A DNA stretch of 64,000 nucleotides from Brachypodius melanocephalos (Eukaryota; Chordata; Aves; Passeriformes; Pycnonotidae): NCBI GenBank assembly GCA_013398615.1, contig VZSR01003807.1:21136950-21200949 (forward strand), in the 5' to 3' direction. Positions 25,072-38,900 of the stretch are shown piece after piece. Position 1 is the stretch's first letter. Each line of letters opens with the position of its first letter. The notes below the pieces were generated by a model. The model was not told where the DNA came from. It was given only the letters and a program-made list of their open reading frames with translations, and did not search any database. Both the position numbers and the translations under genes were made by a program.

Positions 25072-28000
25072 CCCCTGCAACCCCTATATTCTCTATATAT
25101 CTTCTTTATGTCCTTGCACTCCAGAAGGTTTCCTGAGAGGACTCCCTTCTCCAGTCTAATGGTTGGCCCAGAAAAAGTGGACTTTACCATAACTAGGATC
25201 CATGCCATGGGCCAGTGGAGGAAGAGGAAGGGATGAGAGGAGGATGAAGAGAGAGCATTTGATAGTAGGTGGCAGTTATCCCTGGTTGCAGTAGAGTGGT
25301 GCAGTGGTGCAACACAGTATTTTCTATCCAGAGAAAATACAAGGATGTTTGGCTTGTCCCTGTGTGGGTATTCATGCATCTGGGCTATGAGCAGAGCTGG
25401 TGTCTGTTTACAGTGACCAGCTGGCCTAGAACAAGCTTCAATGACTTTTGTTTTCTTTCAGACTGGGGGTGGGAAGGAAAGGAAAACAAGGAGCTGTCTG
25501 GGAACAAAATTAGAGTCAGACACACACACTTGTGGGATGCCAGCTGGTGAGGCATGTTGCTATTATCTAGGGCTTTTCCAGTTCTGCTGAAACTGGCTGC
25601 TTGAGAAATTTTGTCAGCTGATAATCATCAGTAAGTGAAGAGAAGAGCTCTGGATGGAGAATGAAAGGGAGATGCTGTAAGCGTGAGGCCATGGGAGAGT
25701 CCAGCCATTGCTACTACGCTACCCAGGAAGGTCACTGCCAGGGTGGTGTGAAAGAGGCACCTTTTGATTCTGGCCATAACCCATAGTCCCCCCATGCTCA
25801 TCCCTGGTGAGGAGGGTATGTTGGCTCAGCAGGGCATCTCTGCACAGCTGTTCTCCTGCAGCTGCATGTGGCGGGGAACTGGGACTCTGAGTGTCAGCAG
25901 CTCAGCACATGTGTGAGCAGTGTGTGCCAGACTGTGCTGCTTTGTGGATCCTTCAACAGACCTAGGCTTTCTATGTCTCCTTAGGCCTAGAGAGTGTGTA
26001 GGCCACCTCAGTAGGAGGACATCTATGTGCCCCATGGGGTTTTTTTTTTTCCCAATAATCAAGGTAGGATGTTCTTTCTCTGACTCTGGTTAGATGCAGT
26101 CAGAAGTTGCAGAAGTTACTCATCTGTAGGAAGGAGTAGAAGAGACAGCCTAGGAAATCATATTAACCTTGTTGCCTCACCTTGCTCTCATGCTTTCAAA
26201 CGTAGTTGTGTACTATTTGCTTTTACTTTGACCACCATATGTATTCTGGTTTAGCAGCAGACCAAACGTGTAAAATCCAGTAATTAGGTAGCTACCATAG
26301 ACGTGAAGATGTAGAAACCTTAGGAATAGGAAACAAATTTCAAGTCAGTCCTTGAAGGCAAGGAGACTTGACCAATGTAGTTCAGATCCATCCAGGTATC
26401 TGTTCTGTTTAACATATTCATAAAGAACCATAATTAAGACAATGTCAAAGATTGAAGATGACCCTACTTTGTTTAAGGAAGTAGACCTAAATTTGGTTTG
26501 CAGGAAGAATTCATAAGACTGGCTGAGCTGGCAGCAAAAAGGCAGATGAAATTCAGAACATGTATGTGTAAGGTAAGAAGGTGATTTTTTCCACTGTGAT
26601 ACATGAACCCAACTTCTCAACCAAAGGAGGTTGATGTTAAAAGAGGAGCTGGAACAAGTTGATAGATGTACTAATTGCAAAGAAACTATATCTAGAAAGT
26701 CCCCAAGCTGGAAATAACTAATGTCTGGAAGAGCTTTAAATGTGTACATTGCATATACTTGTCCTGTTCTTAGTCTTTCCTGAGCAATTTTTATGAGAAT
26801 TTTGGCAAGAGCACAATGGGCTAGATGGACTCTTACACAGCATGCATTATACAAAATAAACCATGAGCATGTGTGGGATAGTGCATAGTGTTCCTTCCTG
26901 TCTTCCTACTTCTCTACTACCCTTCTCTTCCTAATGCATGAATTATGTAAAAATGCTGATGGTTAAACAGACCTTTAAAATTTTCAGCAGCTGCTATTTG
27001 CAGGCGGGAGGAAAATAAACCCAGGTGTTTCCAAAAGGAAACTTTCTAATTTTTCATGATGCTGTCTTAGCATCCATTGGATGCAGATGGAGGCAAGGGG
27101 CAGGTTTACCTTCACTAAGAGACAAAAGATGACCAAGACAGAGAACAAATTTCTCCCTGTTAGTGGAATGATTTAAGGTTTTATTCTGTACAAATTGAAA
27201 CACTGATGTAATTGTGATAGTCTAAGGATGTAGATGCAGCAATACTTGAAGGAGAAATAATTGCTTTTGTTAGGCTGGCTGACACATCAGCAAAAGCCAT
27301 CGGGCAGTGCTGGTGCTCAGGAGCTGTGGCCTTGGGCACACAACCCTTCCCCCTGGGCTTGGACAGATGCATCTGTCTGGGACACACAGGCCTTTCTTTA
27401 CTCTGAATCGGGGAGGCTGTTCTCTGAGATGGGAAGAAAGGCTTCTGTGCTTGCTTGTTTTCTGTAGCACTACCAGCTGGCCTCATACAGGGACTCATGC
27501 CTCACTTTAGTTGCTGCTATCTGTTGGGGATCTCACAGATGAGGTGCCAGAGATTTCTGCACCGTTTTTGGACACTTGAAGGCTATTTAGATTTTTTGCA
27601 AACATCTCTGTGCACAGTTTCCATTGGGAGTTTATGACAGGATCTTCATTAAAATAAAGAATAGGGAATCCAAGATGAGTAGCTGCCAACAAAAATGCTG
27701 GAATATACCAGTCATAGATTATGAAGACCTCCCTTCAGACAGAGACCTGTGCAGCTCAGGCTCAGGACAGCTAGCATGTGCCTTTAGGAGCCCCCTGGGA
27801 TGAGCAGTGCTGCTGGCTGTCTTGGGAAGTGGGGATGAAATGTGGCAAGAGCCACAGCTTGTCATGTCGTCAGTTGTCTGAAGTTTGCTCTTTCAAGTGG
27901 TGTAAGTGTAGCCAGGATGGTGCCATATTTGCAAAACCACTTTGCAAACTGAGGAATGCAGAGAGGGAAGAATCAAAGGATTTACTTACCCTGATGTAGA

Positions 28001-31000
28001 AGGGCGAGTCACAGCTCACAACAGCACCGAAACCCTCGGTTATGTCCAAGACCAAATAATGATAAAGAGATCTGTATCTTTGTGTGTGTATCCTATTGTG
28101 GTGTGGTCAGTTGTCTCCATCATGCTCTGTGATCCTTTGGCCTCGTTGAAACTGCAGCCTAAGAGAGCTGTACTCACAGTCATCACGCTGTCAGGGGTGG
28201 CAGCTTTAGCTGCCTGCTTTTCTACTGAATTGCTTTGATGTAGGTCTCCCACATATTGAGTGAGCTATCTAATAAGTCACCTACTGTGTAAAACCAGTGT
28301 ACAGTTCCTCCTCCCACAGTATTTTTTAATGAAAATAACCATGACATCTGCTTTAGTCAAGCTTTCAGGGACATAGCTTGTCTCCTCTCATAATAGTGCC
28401 TGGGAAGAAAATAAGAACCAAAATGTACCTAGGTTACTGAAACAATATGTAGGGAATTTTTCAATCCAAACAAGATTTGATTTAGCTTTGACCAGGAATT
28501 TAATTTTATCTAGCATTGGTCACCTAAAAGGGAGGCATCTGGTCTGGTTCTGACTGTCTTTCAAGCAATGGAGAAAGTACCTTGCAACAACAGGAGGGCA
28601 AGTCATTCTTTCTCATCTAAGTCCATTTTTAGGGGTGGAGTAGGAGCCCATTTTCCTTCACTTCTGTGGGTCTCTACAGCAAGTCCAGGTTTACCTTGCT
28701 ATGCACAGAATTTCACTGGTGCTAAATATCCATTACTCACACTGTCTCACAATTACACGTTGTGTGCTATAAGTATGCACAGGCTGAAAAATGTAATGGT
28801 CAGCTAAAAAGCAACCATAAGTCATTACTGTTCTCTAAGGAAAAGGTAAAAAAAACCCCATCAAGTATTCCCTCTGAGGTAGAACAAAGATCTAAAATAC
28901 TTCCATGAATTAGCTGCTTCAATCTAAAGCACCAATTTCTCATTACAATAAGATAAAGCAATAAAACCTGCAAAAAGTTACAATTCTGTGGAGTTGGTTT
29001 CCTGGGGGAAAAGATATATACATTTCATTCTTTTCTGATTTAAAAGACAGTCTCTTTGCTTGGAGTGTGCTTGTCCAAGCACATCACAAGTATTGACAAA
29101 GGGGATCTGTAGTATGGGTTTTAACTCTGATAATGGCATCAGAGACATCCGAAATCCTCTGCCATGGCTGCATTAGTCTCTAAGTCGTGCACTGCAGAAG
29201 ACATAGGCTCCCAAAGCTCAGTTTAAGAAAACAAACTGTCTGAGCTAGATGAAGTACCCTGCATGTGGGAAACAAAACATCAGCACATATGCTATGGTTT
29301 TGGACAACAGCTCAGATTATTCATAAAGACATGATAAGAACTCCAGGTAAACATCGTTGGAAGCTTTCTTTTATACTCGAGGAAATCTTTATAGTGGATT
29401 CTTGTGTTTAAATCTGCTGAAGTAATCTTTTTGATTCAGTTTTTAGAATATCTTTTAGAAAATTATCTCATGGTGCAGTGTTTGAGCCACTGTAAGCAGA
29501 TGGGGGTAATGTTAAAAAAGCAGTAACTTCTGGAGGATGCAGCCACTACTGCTACACCACTTGCAAATAAAGTTGTAAAACTTCTAAAGAGAAGCAACAT
29601 GGAACAAACCTTGTGCACACAATAAAGGGACAAGGACACTAAGACAGGAGATCTATTTTTCTTTTTTATCTCTAAACTCCGTGCTTCTACTGAACAAACG
29701 TAAAATTATTCCAATTGCTCTCCAATTCCCATTTTTCAAGCTGACCTATCTCAGCAGTTCCAGGAGCCTGTTTTCCACCTGGCTTCCTCTTCTGCATGGA
29801 ACAGAACACTTATGCCACTCTGATCTCATAATCTTAGAAGGTGTTTATGTCACACAAAGCAGTCAAGAATCTTTGTAAGATATATTTCTGCAGTTGGAAT
29901 ATACAGGTAAGATTAAGAGTATCCATTGATGTTGGAGGCTAGAGGGCTAGCTACAAAATTACTTAGAGACTTTTTAAAAAATAGCTGACATTAAAGCTAT
30001 TTTCTCATTATTTCTATAATCCTTTAGTCATCATCCTGTATTCAGCTTTGCAAGTCTCCTTTAGTGAAAATCAGTCTAGTCCTACAGCCCCCTCTCCTGT
30101 ACATTTATCATCAGTGCAAGAAATTCAGCAATTTGACCAGGTCTATAACATTTGTTTTTTGCATATTTATGTAGAGACTTAAAAGTTTCTTCAGTATTTC
30201 AAGTTCAAACAGTTCATAACTAGTAGTGAATTTATAGCTGTTGCACTTCAGTGTGTTAGGGGAGTACTGTTAAAGAGAACAGCTAAAAAGGAGGCAGAAG
30301 TAGCTACATTTATTAAAATACTTATGAAGATATAGATCATCACCTGCTGTGTTATTCAGAAAATGCCTGAGCAAGCTAAGTATTTAATTTTCAAAGGGAG
30401 TTTATTAGAACCTTTTGTTCTTATTTGTCTGTCTACCAAATGTCAGCATTCACCCTGGGGCTTCTAAACACCTTTGAAAGTCTACTGGAGAAGAGCTGAA
30501 TGTCTAGGCTGTGATGGCAACATTAAAATAGTTGAGATCAGGATTTAATTTCTCAATGTCACTCCAAGGACAATCAGAACTTTCCTAGTAGAACTGGAGA
30601 TTAAACCAGGGATTTAATAATGAATAATTTTATGGTTGCATTTACTGTACTGATGGCTCTTCCTCAAAAGCCACCTCTTCCCTCTCTGTCACATATGGAC
30701 ACTGTGGCTTCCTGCATCTAGACAGTGCAATAGACAGCACAATGGCAAACTGCTGGCCAGCCAATGACCAGTGGAGCCTTCTGTTCCCTGGATGAAGCTT
30801 TTCTGATGTGCACATTTCATCCCAGTGTACTACACTCCTGATTGTCCCGTTGTTTTCATGAGATATGTGTGTGTGACATATAGATACACGCAGCAGAGCT
30901 GGTGCCAGGTGCCTTCTCAGGTCTGGAGCTCTCTCAGCTTGCAAACATCTGTTAGAACTAACAATATATGCTACTACTACAGTACTACCTTAACCCTTAG

Positions 31001-32427
31001 CTTGGTAGCACCAGCTTTGCTTAGCACTGTTCAATATTGGTCACTCCAAAATAGATTGATACACTTCTAACCTATTGTTACATGCTCTCCTTATAACAAG
31101 GATGCCACAACCCTTCACAGCATTGTCCCTTACACTGAACTCTGAGGAAACAAAACAGTGGAAGGAGAGAAAATGTATAAGAGAGTATGTGGAAAACAGA
31201 GGTGAAATAACGTCTTTCATCTTTTCTTACATATCACAAAAATCCTTGCAGAGAGACTGCAACAAAACTGCAGAGAAAATATAATTCAGTTGCCATAGCC
31301 CAAAATGGAAAAAAAGGTTTTCCATTCTGAGGACATATCATATAAAATCTGGTAAGTAGGGAAAAGCCACAAGAAGATATGACATAACTGCTGGAGGTAG
31401 AATATTCAAATTATTTGGCTAAAACCAGACTTTACTGTACTTTTGGGTTTGTGATGGTCTTATAATTTGACCAAGTCTGGAGGAATTTTTCCCACAAATT
31501 ATCAAAGATGCTGTGTTGAGACCTGTCTTCACCTGCGCTGTAAGCATCATCGTACTGTCTTGATAGTTATAGAGACATTTTTAATACCCATAAACAAATT
31601 GTCACTACCAACTGCTTGCTATAATGTTTGTTTGTTTGTTTGTTTGTTTGTTTTCCCTTTCTTCTTCCTGAGAATGCTGCATGATATCAAGCAGAGTTTG
31701 GCAGACCCTGGCCAGGGCCACTGGTCAATTGTGCCACTATGGAATTACTGCAACATTTGTTTATCAAAATTATATCAATTCGTTGTCATCTTGTTATTGT
31801 TTGGGAGTGAAGCTCCAGGCCATTGGGGGTGAGAAGTTCTCTAAATACCTGCCCATATTCTTCTACATGCTATGCACTCCGTGATCATACTCTCATGCAG
31901 ACTGAGTCATACTCCTAAATTGCTCATTAATCTTAGACAAAACCAAAGAAATATTCCCAGGAAATACCAGCAGAACTTTTTAAACTACCCAGTGATGTTG
32001 TAATGAAGGAGAAAACACCACAGAAGAAAGTAGAGAAGGTGCCACTCTGTATTTCCTTCACAAAAGCCTCTTAGAGGAAGAAATATAATTGTGAATTGTC
32101 TCCAGGGGATGGTACCCGAAGTACAGTAATGACTACATTACAGGGCCCAAATACCAGATTAAGCTCAAGGTCAGTGTTTTAACAAAGAAATCTCCCAGTC
32201 AAAAATCACTACTCACTACAGAGCACAGCAAACTGAAAAAGCCAGCTCCAAGCTTTAATATCTACAGCAGAATATTGCATGGCACAGATATGATAAACTA
32301 ATATTGAGAACACATGAATCAATGTTGTGACCTGCAATTGCTAATAGATATAAATCCTTTCTAATACATTCTGGTAATCTGCTATTATCTCAAACTCTTC
32401 GAGCCTCATGTTGGATACCAAAAGATC
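25072..32427. other. intergenic, no gene seen
   Basis: This is unique sequence, GC-moderate from 25 to 28 kb and more AT-rich after that. Open frames are at most about 170 codons, with no recognisable domain or gene structure. The only repeat noted is the (TTTG)n tract at 31.6 kb. Confidence 0.55.
31626..31652. repeat. (TTTG)n microsatellite
   Basis: About six and a half uninterrupted copies of TTTG. Confidence 0.95.
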
Positions 32428-32951
32428 TGTCATGGATTAATTTCAGCCACCACACAGCTGTTCACTCACTCCCCTGCTCCAGCCTGCAGCAAGTTGGGGG
32501 AAAAGAAAAAGGTGAAAGGGAGAAAATCTGTGAGTTTAAATAGAAAGGAGGTTAATAATGGCAAAATAATAATAATGAAAAAGAGAGTAAAATGAAACCC
32601 AAGAAAGATAAGTGTGAAAACAAAAACAATTTCTCACCACCAACCAATGTCCAGCAGGTCCCCAGGGAGTGACTCCTTGCCCAACTTTCCCAAGAGCTTT
32701 TTGCTGAGCATGATTCCATATGGTCTGGAATATCCCTTCGGTCAGCTTTTGTCAGCTATGCTGGCTGTGTCCCTTCCCAGCTTGTCCACCTCTTTATTGC
32801 TGGTGGGGTGGGGTGAGAAGCAGAAAAGGCCTTGACTCTGGGAAAGCACTGTTCAGCAGTAACTAGAGCATCACGTGTTCCAGCACCAGTCCAAATCATA
32901 GCCCCATAGCAGCTACTCTGAGGAAAATGAATTCCTGCCAGAGTCAGCACA
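32428..32951 (-). mobile_element. solo LTR of an avian endogenous retrovirus
   Basis: About 520 bp that follow, in reverse complement, a bird LTR family across its whole length. The plus strand starts TGTCATGGATTAATTTCAGC, then CACAGCTGTTCACTCACTCC, an AATAATAATAATG tract, TATGGTCTGGAATATCCC, TCAGCTATGCTGGCTGTGTC and CCTTGACTCTGGGAAAGCAC, and ends with CAGAGTCAGCACA. The TG...CA termini are those expected for an LTR. In sense orientation (minus strand) the order is the U3 side at 32951 and the R/U5 side at 32428. No internal gag/pol sequence and no second LTR lie next to it, so this is a recombined solo LTR. No clear target-site duplication was found, and it is diverged from the family. Confidence 0.85.
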
Positions 32952-35900
32952 AAACCCCTTGTCTGCCCCTGCTGTCATGGTTTCCCTTCTTGTTTTCTCT
33001 TGCTGGAGTAGAGCAGTGCCATTCTGTTGAGGCTGCAGCACCACAAGTGACTGCAAAGAAGAGAATGTCATGCTTTGAATGAGGAGGGTCTTGACCTATG
33101 TCAAGCCCAAGTGTAGGACACCCCAACAGCGACTCCATGATTAGTGCACGTGGATCTATACAAAGAGCTGCAAAGAAACATTTCAGGAAGCACTGATTAG
33201 AGGTCATGAAAAAGTTGTCAGGTACTGCCTGTTGTTGGTAACTGGTTTATCACTGCTGTTGACCCAGGCATTGTCCCAAATGCCAATGGTGACAATCAAA
33301 TGGTTGATTTGAAATGAAAGCTGATTTGATCCTAATAGCCAGTGCTGACAGCCAGGAGCAAGCTGCTGTGACTGGAAGCTGTTGCTGTGATAGGTGACCT
33401 GACACTTCTGCTGCCTGCTTGCCACAGTGGAAGTGTCCCCAGACTCAATTTTGGTGAGTAGCTGGCCAGTCTGCCAGCCACAGGGCATCCTCCTACTGCT
33501 CCCCGCCAGGACCCAGCCCTCTTCTGTACCATGGACCCTGACAATCCTGTCTGGAGCTCAGAGATATTCTGGTTAGTATTTGGAGTAAAAACTCATTTGG
33601 AGAACGTGATTTAAATGAAACATTTTTAAGCAAAAACTTGGCATGAACTCTTGAGTTTCCTGGAATGGAGTTTTTCATTTCCCATCTCATCTATCAACAT
33701 CTGGCCCAGGTTTTGGAGTGGTAGCATAATGGTGATAACAATCTAAATACCTCCTGCTGAAGTTACTCTGTTTCCCATGAAATAAAAAGTGCTTCACAGA
33801 AATCAGAAGACAAAGAGAGCACTCTTGTAGCTGAATAGCTGGGATAACCCTGTGTTTTCCCTTCTTGACTCCAAGTGCTGCTCACTGACTGCATACTGTG
33901 TTAACATACGGGCATGAATGAAATGAATAGAGATGGCTCAGAGGAAGGATAGGAACTCAGGGATTCCTCTGTCCGTATCAATCCCTATCATATTTCTTAT
34001 GGTTTTCCTTCTCCTCTTTTCTCATTGTTTTCCTCTTTTTTTCTATGCTGTAACTGAAGAAAAAGTATATAGGAGACGAATTTCAGTTTTATCAAAGGCA
34101 CGGGATTTTGGGAGCCTGAAGTTTTTCAAATATTGCTTTTAAATATCCCTTCTTGGGAGAAAAAACCACTGTAAACTCAAAAATTGCAGAATCATTTAAA
34201 TGTTTCTAACCAATTTAACTAGCAATTCAGGTATATAAAGAAAATTATATTTCTATACTTTATACACTTTTTTAAATGGAATTCATTAAAAATCATCATA
34301 TTCAAAAAAGCCCATAACAATGAAATGTAGCATGAGGAACATCTTAGAGACTATTTCATTTGCCAAAGTACTGCAGGGTTTTTGAGGAGGGTAAAAATTC
34401 TAGTGCCATCTCCTCATATTTATGAGATTGGGATGGAGGAGAGGAAGGGTAGAGCAAATATGTAATTTTATCCTTCTTGTTTTTTATTTTCTTATGAATC
34501 ATTACTCTCTTCATCTTAGTGCTCGTTATAAGAGTCTACATGACTCTACATATTCTCTTAGCTTATTTATGGATGCATTAAGTATTTTTCAAAGTTCAAT
34601 GCATTCGCTACCCTCCAAGCTACTCAAGCCCTTTTATTACTTTGTTCTTCTGGATCACTAACAATATTTTACTCTGCTCTGATCATTGCACAAAAGTAGC
34701 TATTATATGGGAAGAGAGATATGAGGAATCACTTTCACTTATTTTCCTGGAATGAAAGCCTCATTAACAAGACTAATTCTGCTTTGGGAACTGCTAATTT
34801 TGACCCTGACCTGAAAATATATAGTGTTGTGTGCAGCACATCAGTATCTCTTGGAGACAGGGTTTTGTTATGTATGGTCCCAGTGGGATGTCTGTCTCAA
34901 TGGGACTCTTCTACCTGCTGAGAGTCTCTAATGTGATTCAAAGACAGGAGCAGGGTTAAAAGCTCAGAAAAGAAGTATAAGTTGTATTTTATCACTGCAC
35001 ACAATCAGATTGTGTGGGAATAAGGTAGCCATGAATAGATCATGGTTTTCAATTAGTAGAAAAGGTCTGACTATGTGAGAGAAAAGGTTCAAAGACAGCA
35101 TGTTTTGGCAGCAACACAATCTGACCAGGGTTTTTTTATCACCTGGGTTATTGAAGGACAAGGAGAGCTCATCTGCTACGCTGTTCCTGCTCTGAGGATG
35201 CTTGGTGTAGCTACTGCAGAGTTTTAGCTGACTGTGCCCTTGCCTTGTTTCTCCTGCCTCCATGCTGATTTCCTACAGGGATTTAGATACTGCAGTGGGA
35301 AGGTTAAGCTGTTCTTCTGATTTTTCTTGGTCTCTCAGACTGCATTCCCAGTTCAGTGTCTGTCACTATCTTTGTCTCACAGGAGACTTGCACTGCTCTC
35401 TCAGATCCTGCCCTGGACTGCTGCCTCTGTGCCTCTGTGGTTACCTGAGGGGTCTAACTTATTTAACATGCTACAATGCTCTGGGAGCCATAGCTTTGCT
35501 TCAGAAGAAACGTTACTGCACAAAAGCACAGACCTTAAAGCAACAGTCATGCACATTCACTCCAAGTTTACAACTTACACTCTCCAAAGCCTTGAATCCC
35601 TGAGTGCTGCCTTGTGAAATGGCAAAACTGTGTCTTTGCTCTGAAATTTATAATTTAAAATCCAGACCAATTCCTTGATCTCTTCACTTAGATCAAACCA
35701 CGACTGCTTACCTGTCTATGGCCTTCTGATGCCAATGACTACCTCCAGCAACAGTAAAGTGGTTCTGCAGTGTGACGGAGACAGAATAGAAAAGCTGTGA
35801 ATGGAATAGCTCCTAGCACTGTTTTACAAATGTAAAACAGAAATCCCACAACCTTTATTTTTCCAAACCTTTTATTTTCTCTCTTGTTACTAGGTAAATA

Positions 35901-38900
35901 AAACCTTTCAGAAGGGAGGCTTTAACAATTTCATGGAGGGTTTTGTTGTTTCTGATCAGAGATAGGGCAGCAATCACACCGAGGTGTCAAGGAAAGGATT
36001 AAATGGAAATATTGAATGGGTGGCATTACACTGAGTGGCTGGATGGTATTCAGACATATGAGCTAAGGCTCAGCTCCCAGTGGAGGCATCTAAATTCAAT
36101 GTCACATGAGCTTGGTGCCTAGACTTTCACTGTTGACAGAGTTATTTTGGATATCATTGAACAGAACAAAGAGAGTTGTCTTGTTTGGGGAAAAAAGCCA
36201 GCCAAAATCTCCATGCATGATATTGTCTAGTGACTTGATTCATCTGTCTGACCACAGGAATCTAATGTCACTTGAGGTGCCCTCAATGGTTTGGCAAATA
36301 TGACACACCATCTGCAGAAGCCCATGCCCTTCTGGAAGAACAACTGGAGGCCAGTGGGACACTTCTGGGTGTATTCCTTGACTTTTGTGCTTGAGTGTTT
36401 CAACAAAAGTACTGAACCCTTAAACTCCACTGAAAGCCAGCTCACATGCAGAGGTTTAAATCGTTTCCTGTTTTCAGGAACTGATTCATACCTGTAAGTG
36501 GCTTTTCTGGCTGTGAAAATACTGGGTGAGAAATCAGGTATAGCTAGATGGCTACAGGTCTTTCCATTGTGTGGTGGTGAAAGCCTCCTGCCATCTGACA
36601 TGGATCCTGGAGGAGTACTGACCTCTCCATTCCCTACTGACGTTGAGTATGAGGGAGAACTGCTACCAGGAATCGCATGGATGATGAGTTTAAACAGAGG
36701 CAAATGGTGAGCACAAGGACAGCTCCCGCCTCTTCTCGCAGCTCCCGAGAAATCTTCAGAGTCTGGAAAAGGGGACAAGCATAAAGCCCAAGTTTATCAG
36801 GAGTCGCACAGAGGATCTGCAGTGATTTCTTTCCTGTGCTGCCTAGCTGAAGGTCGTTGCGAGTGTATATTTTGCAAGAAATGCCCTCAGCTTCTACTCT
36901 CTCAGCAGTAGATGGCACTCAGCAGTTAGTAAGAACCACAGCAGTTTATGGCATTTTTGATCAGTAAGTAGACTGTTTCTGTACTCAGTGCTGTGCACTT
37001 TTTATGTCTTAAGATCACATTTTCACAGATTCTACAACTCTTTAAAATTTTTCTTAGTTACAAAGAATGAATAATATAACAAGAAGCTGGCAGATCTGAC
37101 AAAGAGACTCAGTAAGAGTAGGCATTAAGATTCTTTAATTAAAATTATAAATATGGCCTGCAATGTCAGTTTTCTCTGTGAAAACTCTGATCCAATCTTG
37201 ATTGCCTTAATTTTGTTTATAGCCATAATTTCAGATCAAGCTCTTTAGCACTATTCTGAGCTGAAAAGGACACCTTGAGGCTATTGACAGGATACATTTT
37301 CTAGTTTAATAGTGTATGCAGGAAAATATCTTATGAAGAATGAGAAAAGAATGGGAAAAGGAAAAAGTGACAGTAGAAGAATCCCAGGAATTACTGATCC
37401 CATAAATAATATGAATCTATCACATGCACTTAGGAGGGTGAGCAGACATGATATCTCTTTTGAGAAGAGACAGATATTACAATCTCACCTGTAATGCTAC
37501 AGCTTTTTCCCTCAGGTCAAAGTAGTTAATCCCTCTGCTGTATGTCTCATTCCCTTTGTAACCGTGTGATTGTTAGAGAAAAGCAGGAGGAGAGCTGATA
37601 AGGTACTTCTAGCTCTTCTGAAAAAATGTTATGGACCAGGATTAAGATTTTTTGATGGAGTCAAGATAAAATATATCAAAACCCCCCAAAAAGGTACAAG
37701 AAGACCAACAGGAGCAGATCCTTCCATTTGAGTCCAATACACAAGGTACAAAGGGCTGATTAGACCATTTGGCAGCACACTCTTAATGTCTTCTTTTGCT
37801 TATACTTGCTGGGTCTGGCTCCTCTCTTCTTTTATAAAAAAAGAGATGAGCAACAAGCAACCTTAGTTTGGAAGCAATACACTCTGCCACAGTCATTAAC
37901 TGCATTTAAAAATATAATTGCAACATTCATGAGTGAAGGAAAATCTGTAGACGTCTGTGTTTGGATTGCGCTCACACCTTTAATTACAGTGTCGCACAAA
38001 AGTGTAATCTCAAAATTAATTCAAATTGGGTTGGAAGGGGAAACTTGTCATGCAGATTGAAAGCTGACTGCAATGCCACAATCAAAGGGTGATAGTAAAT
38101 ATGGATGTACCTCATTCAGACCCAAAGGCTCATGGTGATTCTGTGGACTGATATGATTTAACAACACTGTGAATAATCTAAAGTGAGAAACAAAAGTTAT
38201 AATTGTCTCTTGGCTGAAACTCGGGACTGGAACAGAGTCCCTAAAACACAAAGTTTATACACAGCCTGAACTGTTGATTTGGGCTGGAAAAAAACCCCCA
38301 AACTTATGTACTCTGCAAATAGAAGCACCAGGGGAGATTTTTGTCTTCTGTGGAGCAATGGGTAACATTGATAGTGTAAAAACTGTTGAGGTATGTAGGT
38401 ACTGGGAATAAATGGAAGTGCTCAGAAAGACAAAGGAAAACAGCTAACAGTAATAACAACCTGACCTCAAAGCTCAGAAAAATAAAGGAGATACCCATGG
38501 GGAGTGTGTATGTTTCTTTAGGTTTTTTCATTTCTTTTTTTGTGATATCCTTTGGTTGGATCAGGTTAGGTGAACAACAGAATAAATTCAGAATAAGACG
38601 CTGAGGAAGTGGGTGGGTGCAATTTAAAAAACATGTTCAGTGAGACAGAGGAACGTAGAAACACCGCAGGTGAAAGAGGACCATGGATGATGGCGGACAG
38701 CAAAACTGTGCTGATCTGAGGGCTTCTGTAAGCATCTTGCCATGCTACTGCTGTGAAGAATCAAATCATCACTGGGAAACAATGTCCTCAATAACATTTT
38801 ATTGAAGTAAGTATGTAAAGTAAAACTTTAGAAATATAAAAAACTTACATAATGTATTTTGCAATGAGTGCTTACTACTCTTGTGCTTATCACAATACAG

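Noticed and set aside
24262..25080. Several open frames on both strands
   Set aside because: All lie inside the CR1 element. The plus-strand frame is decayed reverse-transcriptase sequence and the minus-strand ones are shadows.
36227..36778. Longest gap-free open frame of the window (183 codons, minus strand)
   Set aside because: No recognisable domain, no splice or promoter context, and a frame of this length is expected about once by chance in 64 kb of this composition. Plus-strand frames of similar quality overlap it.
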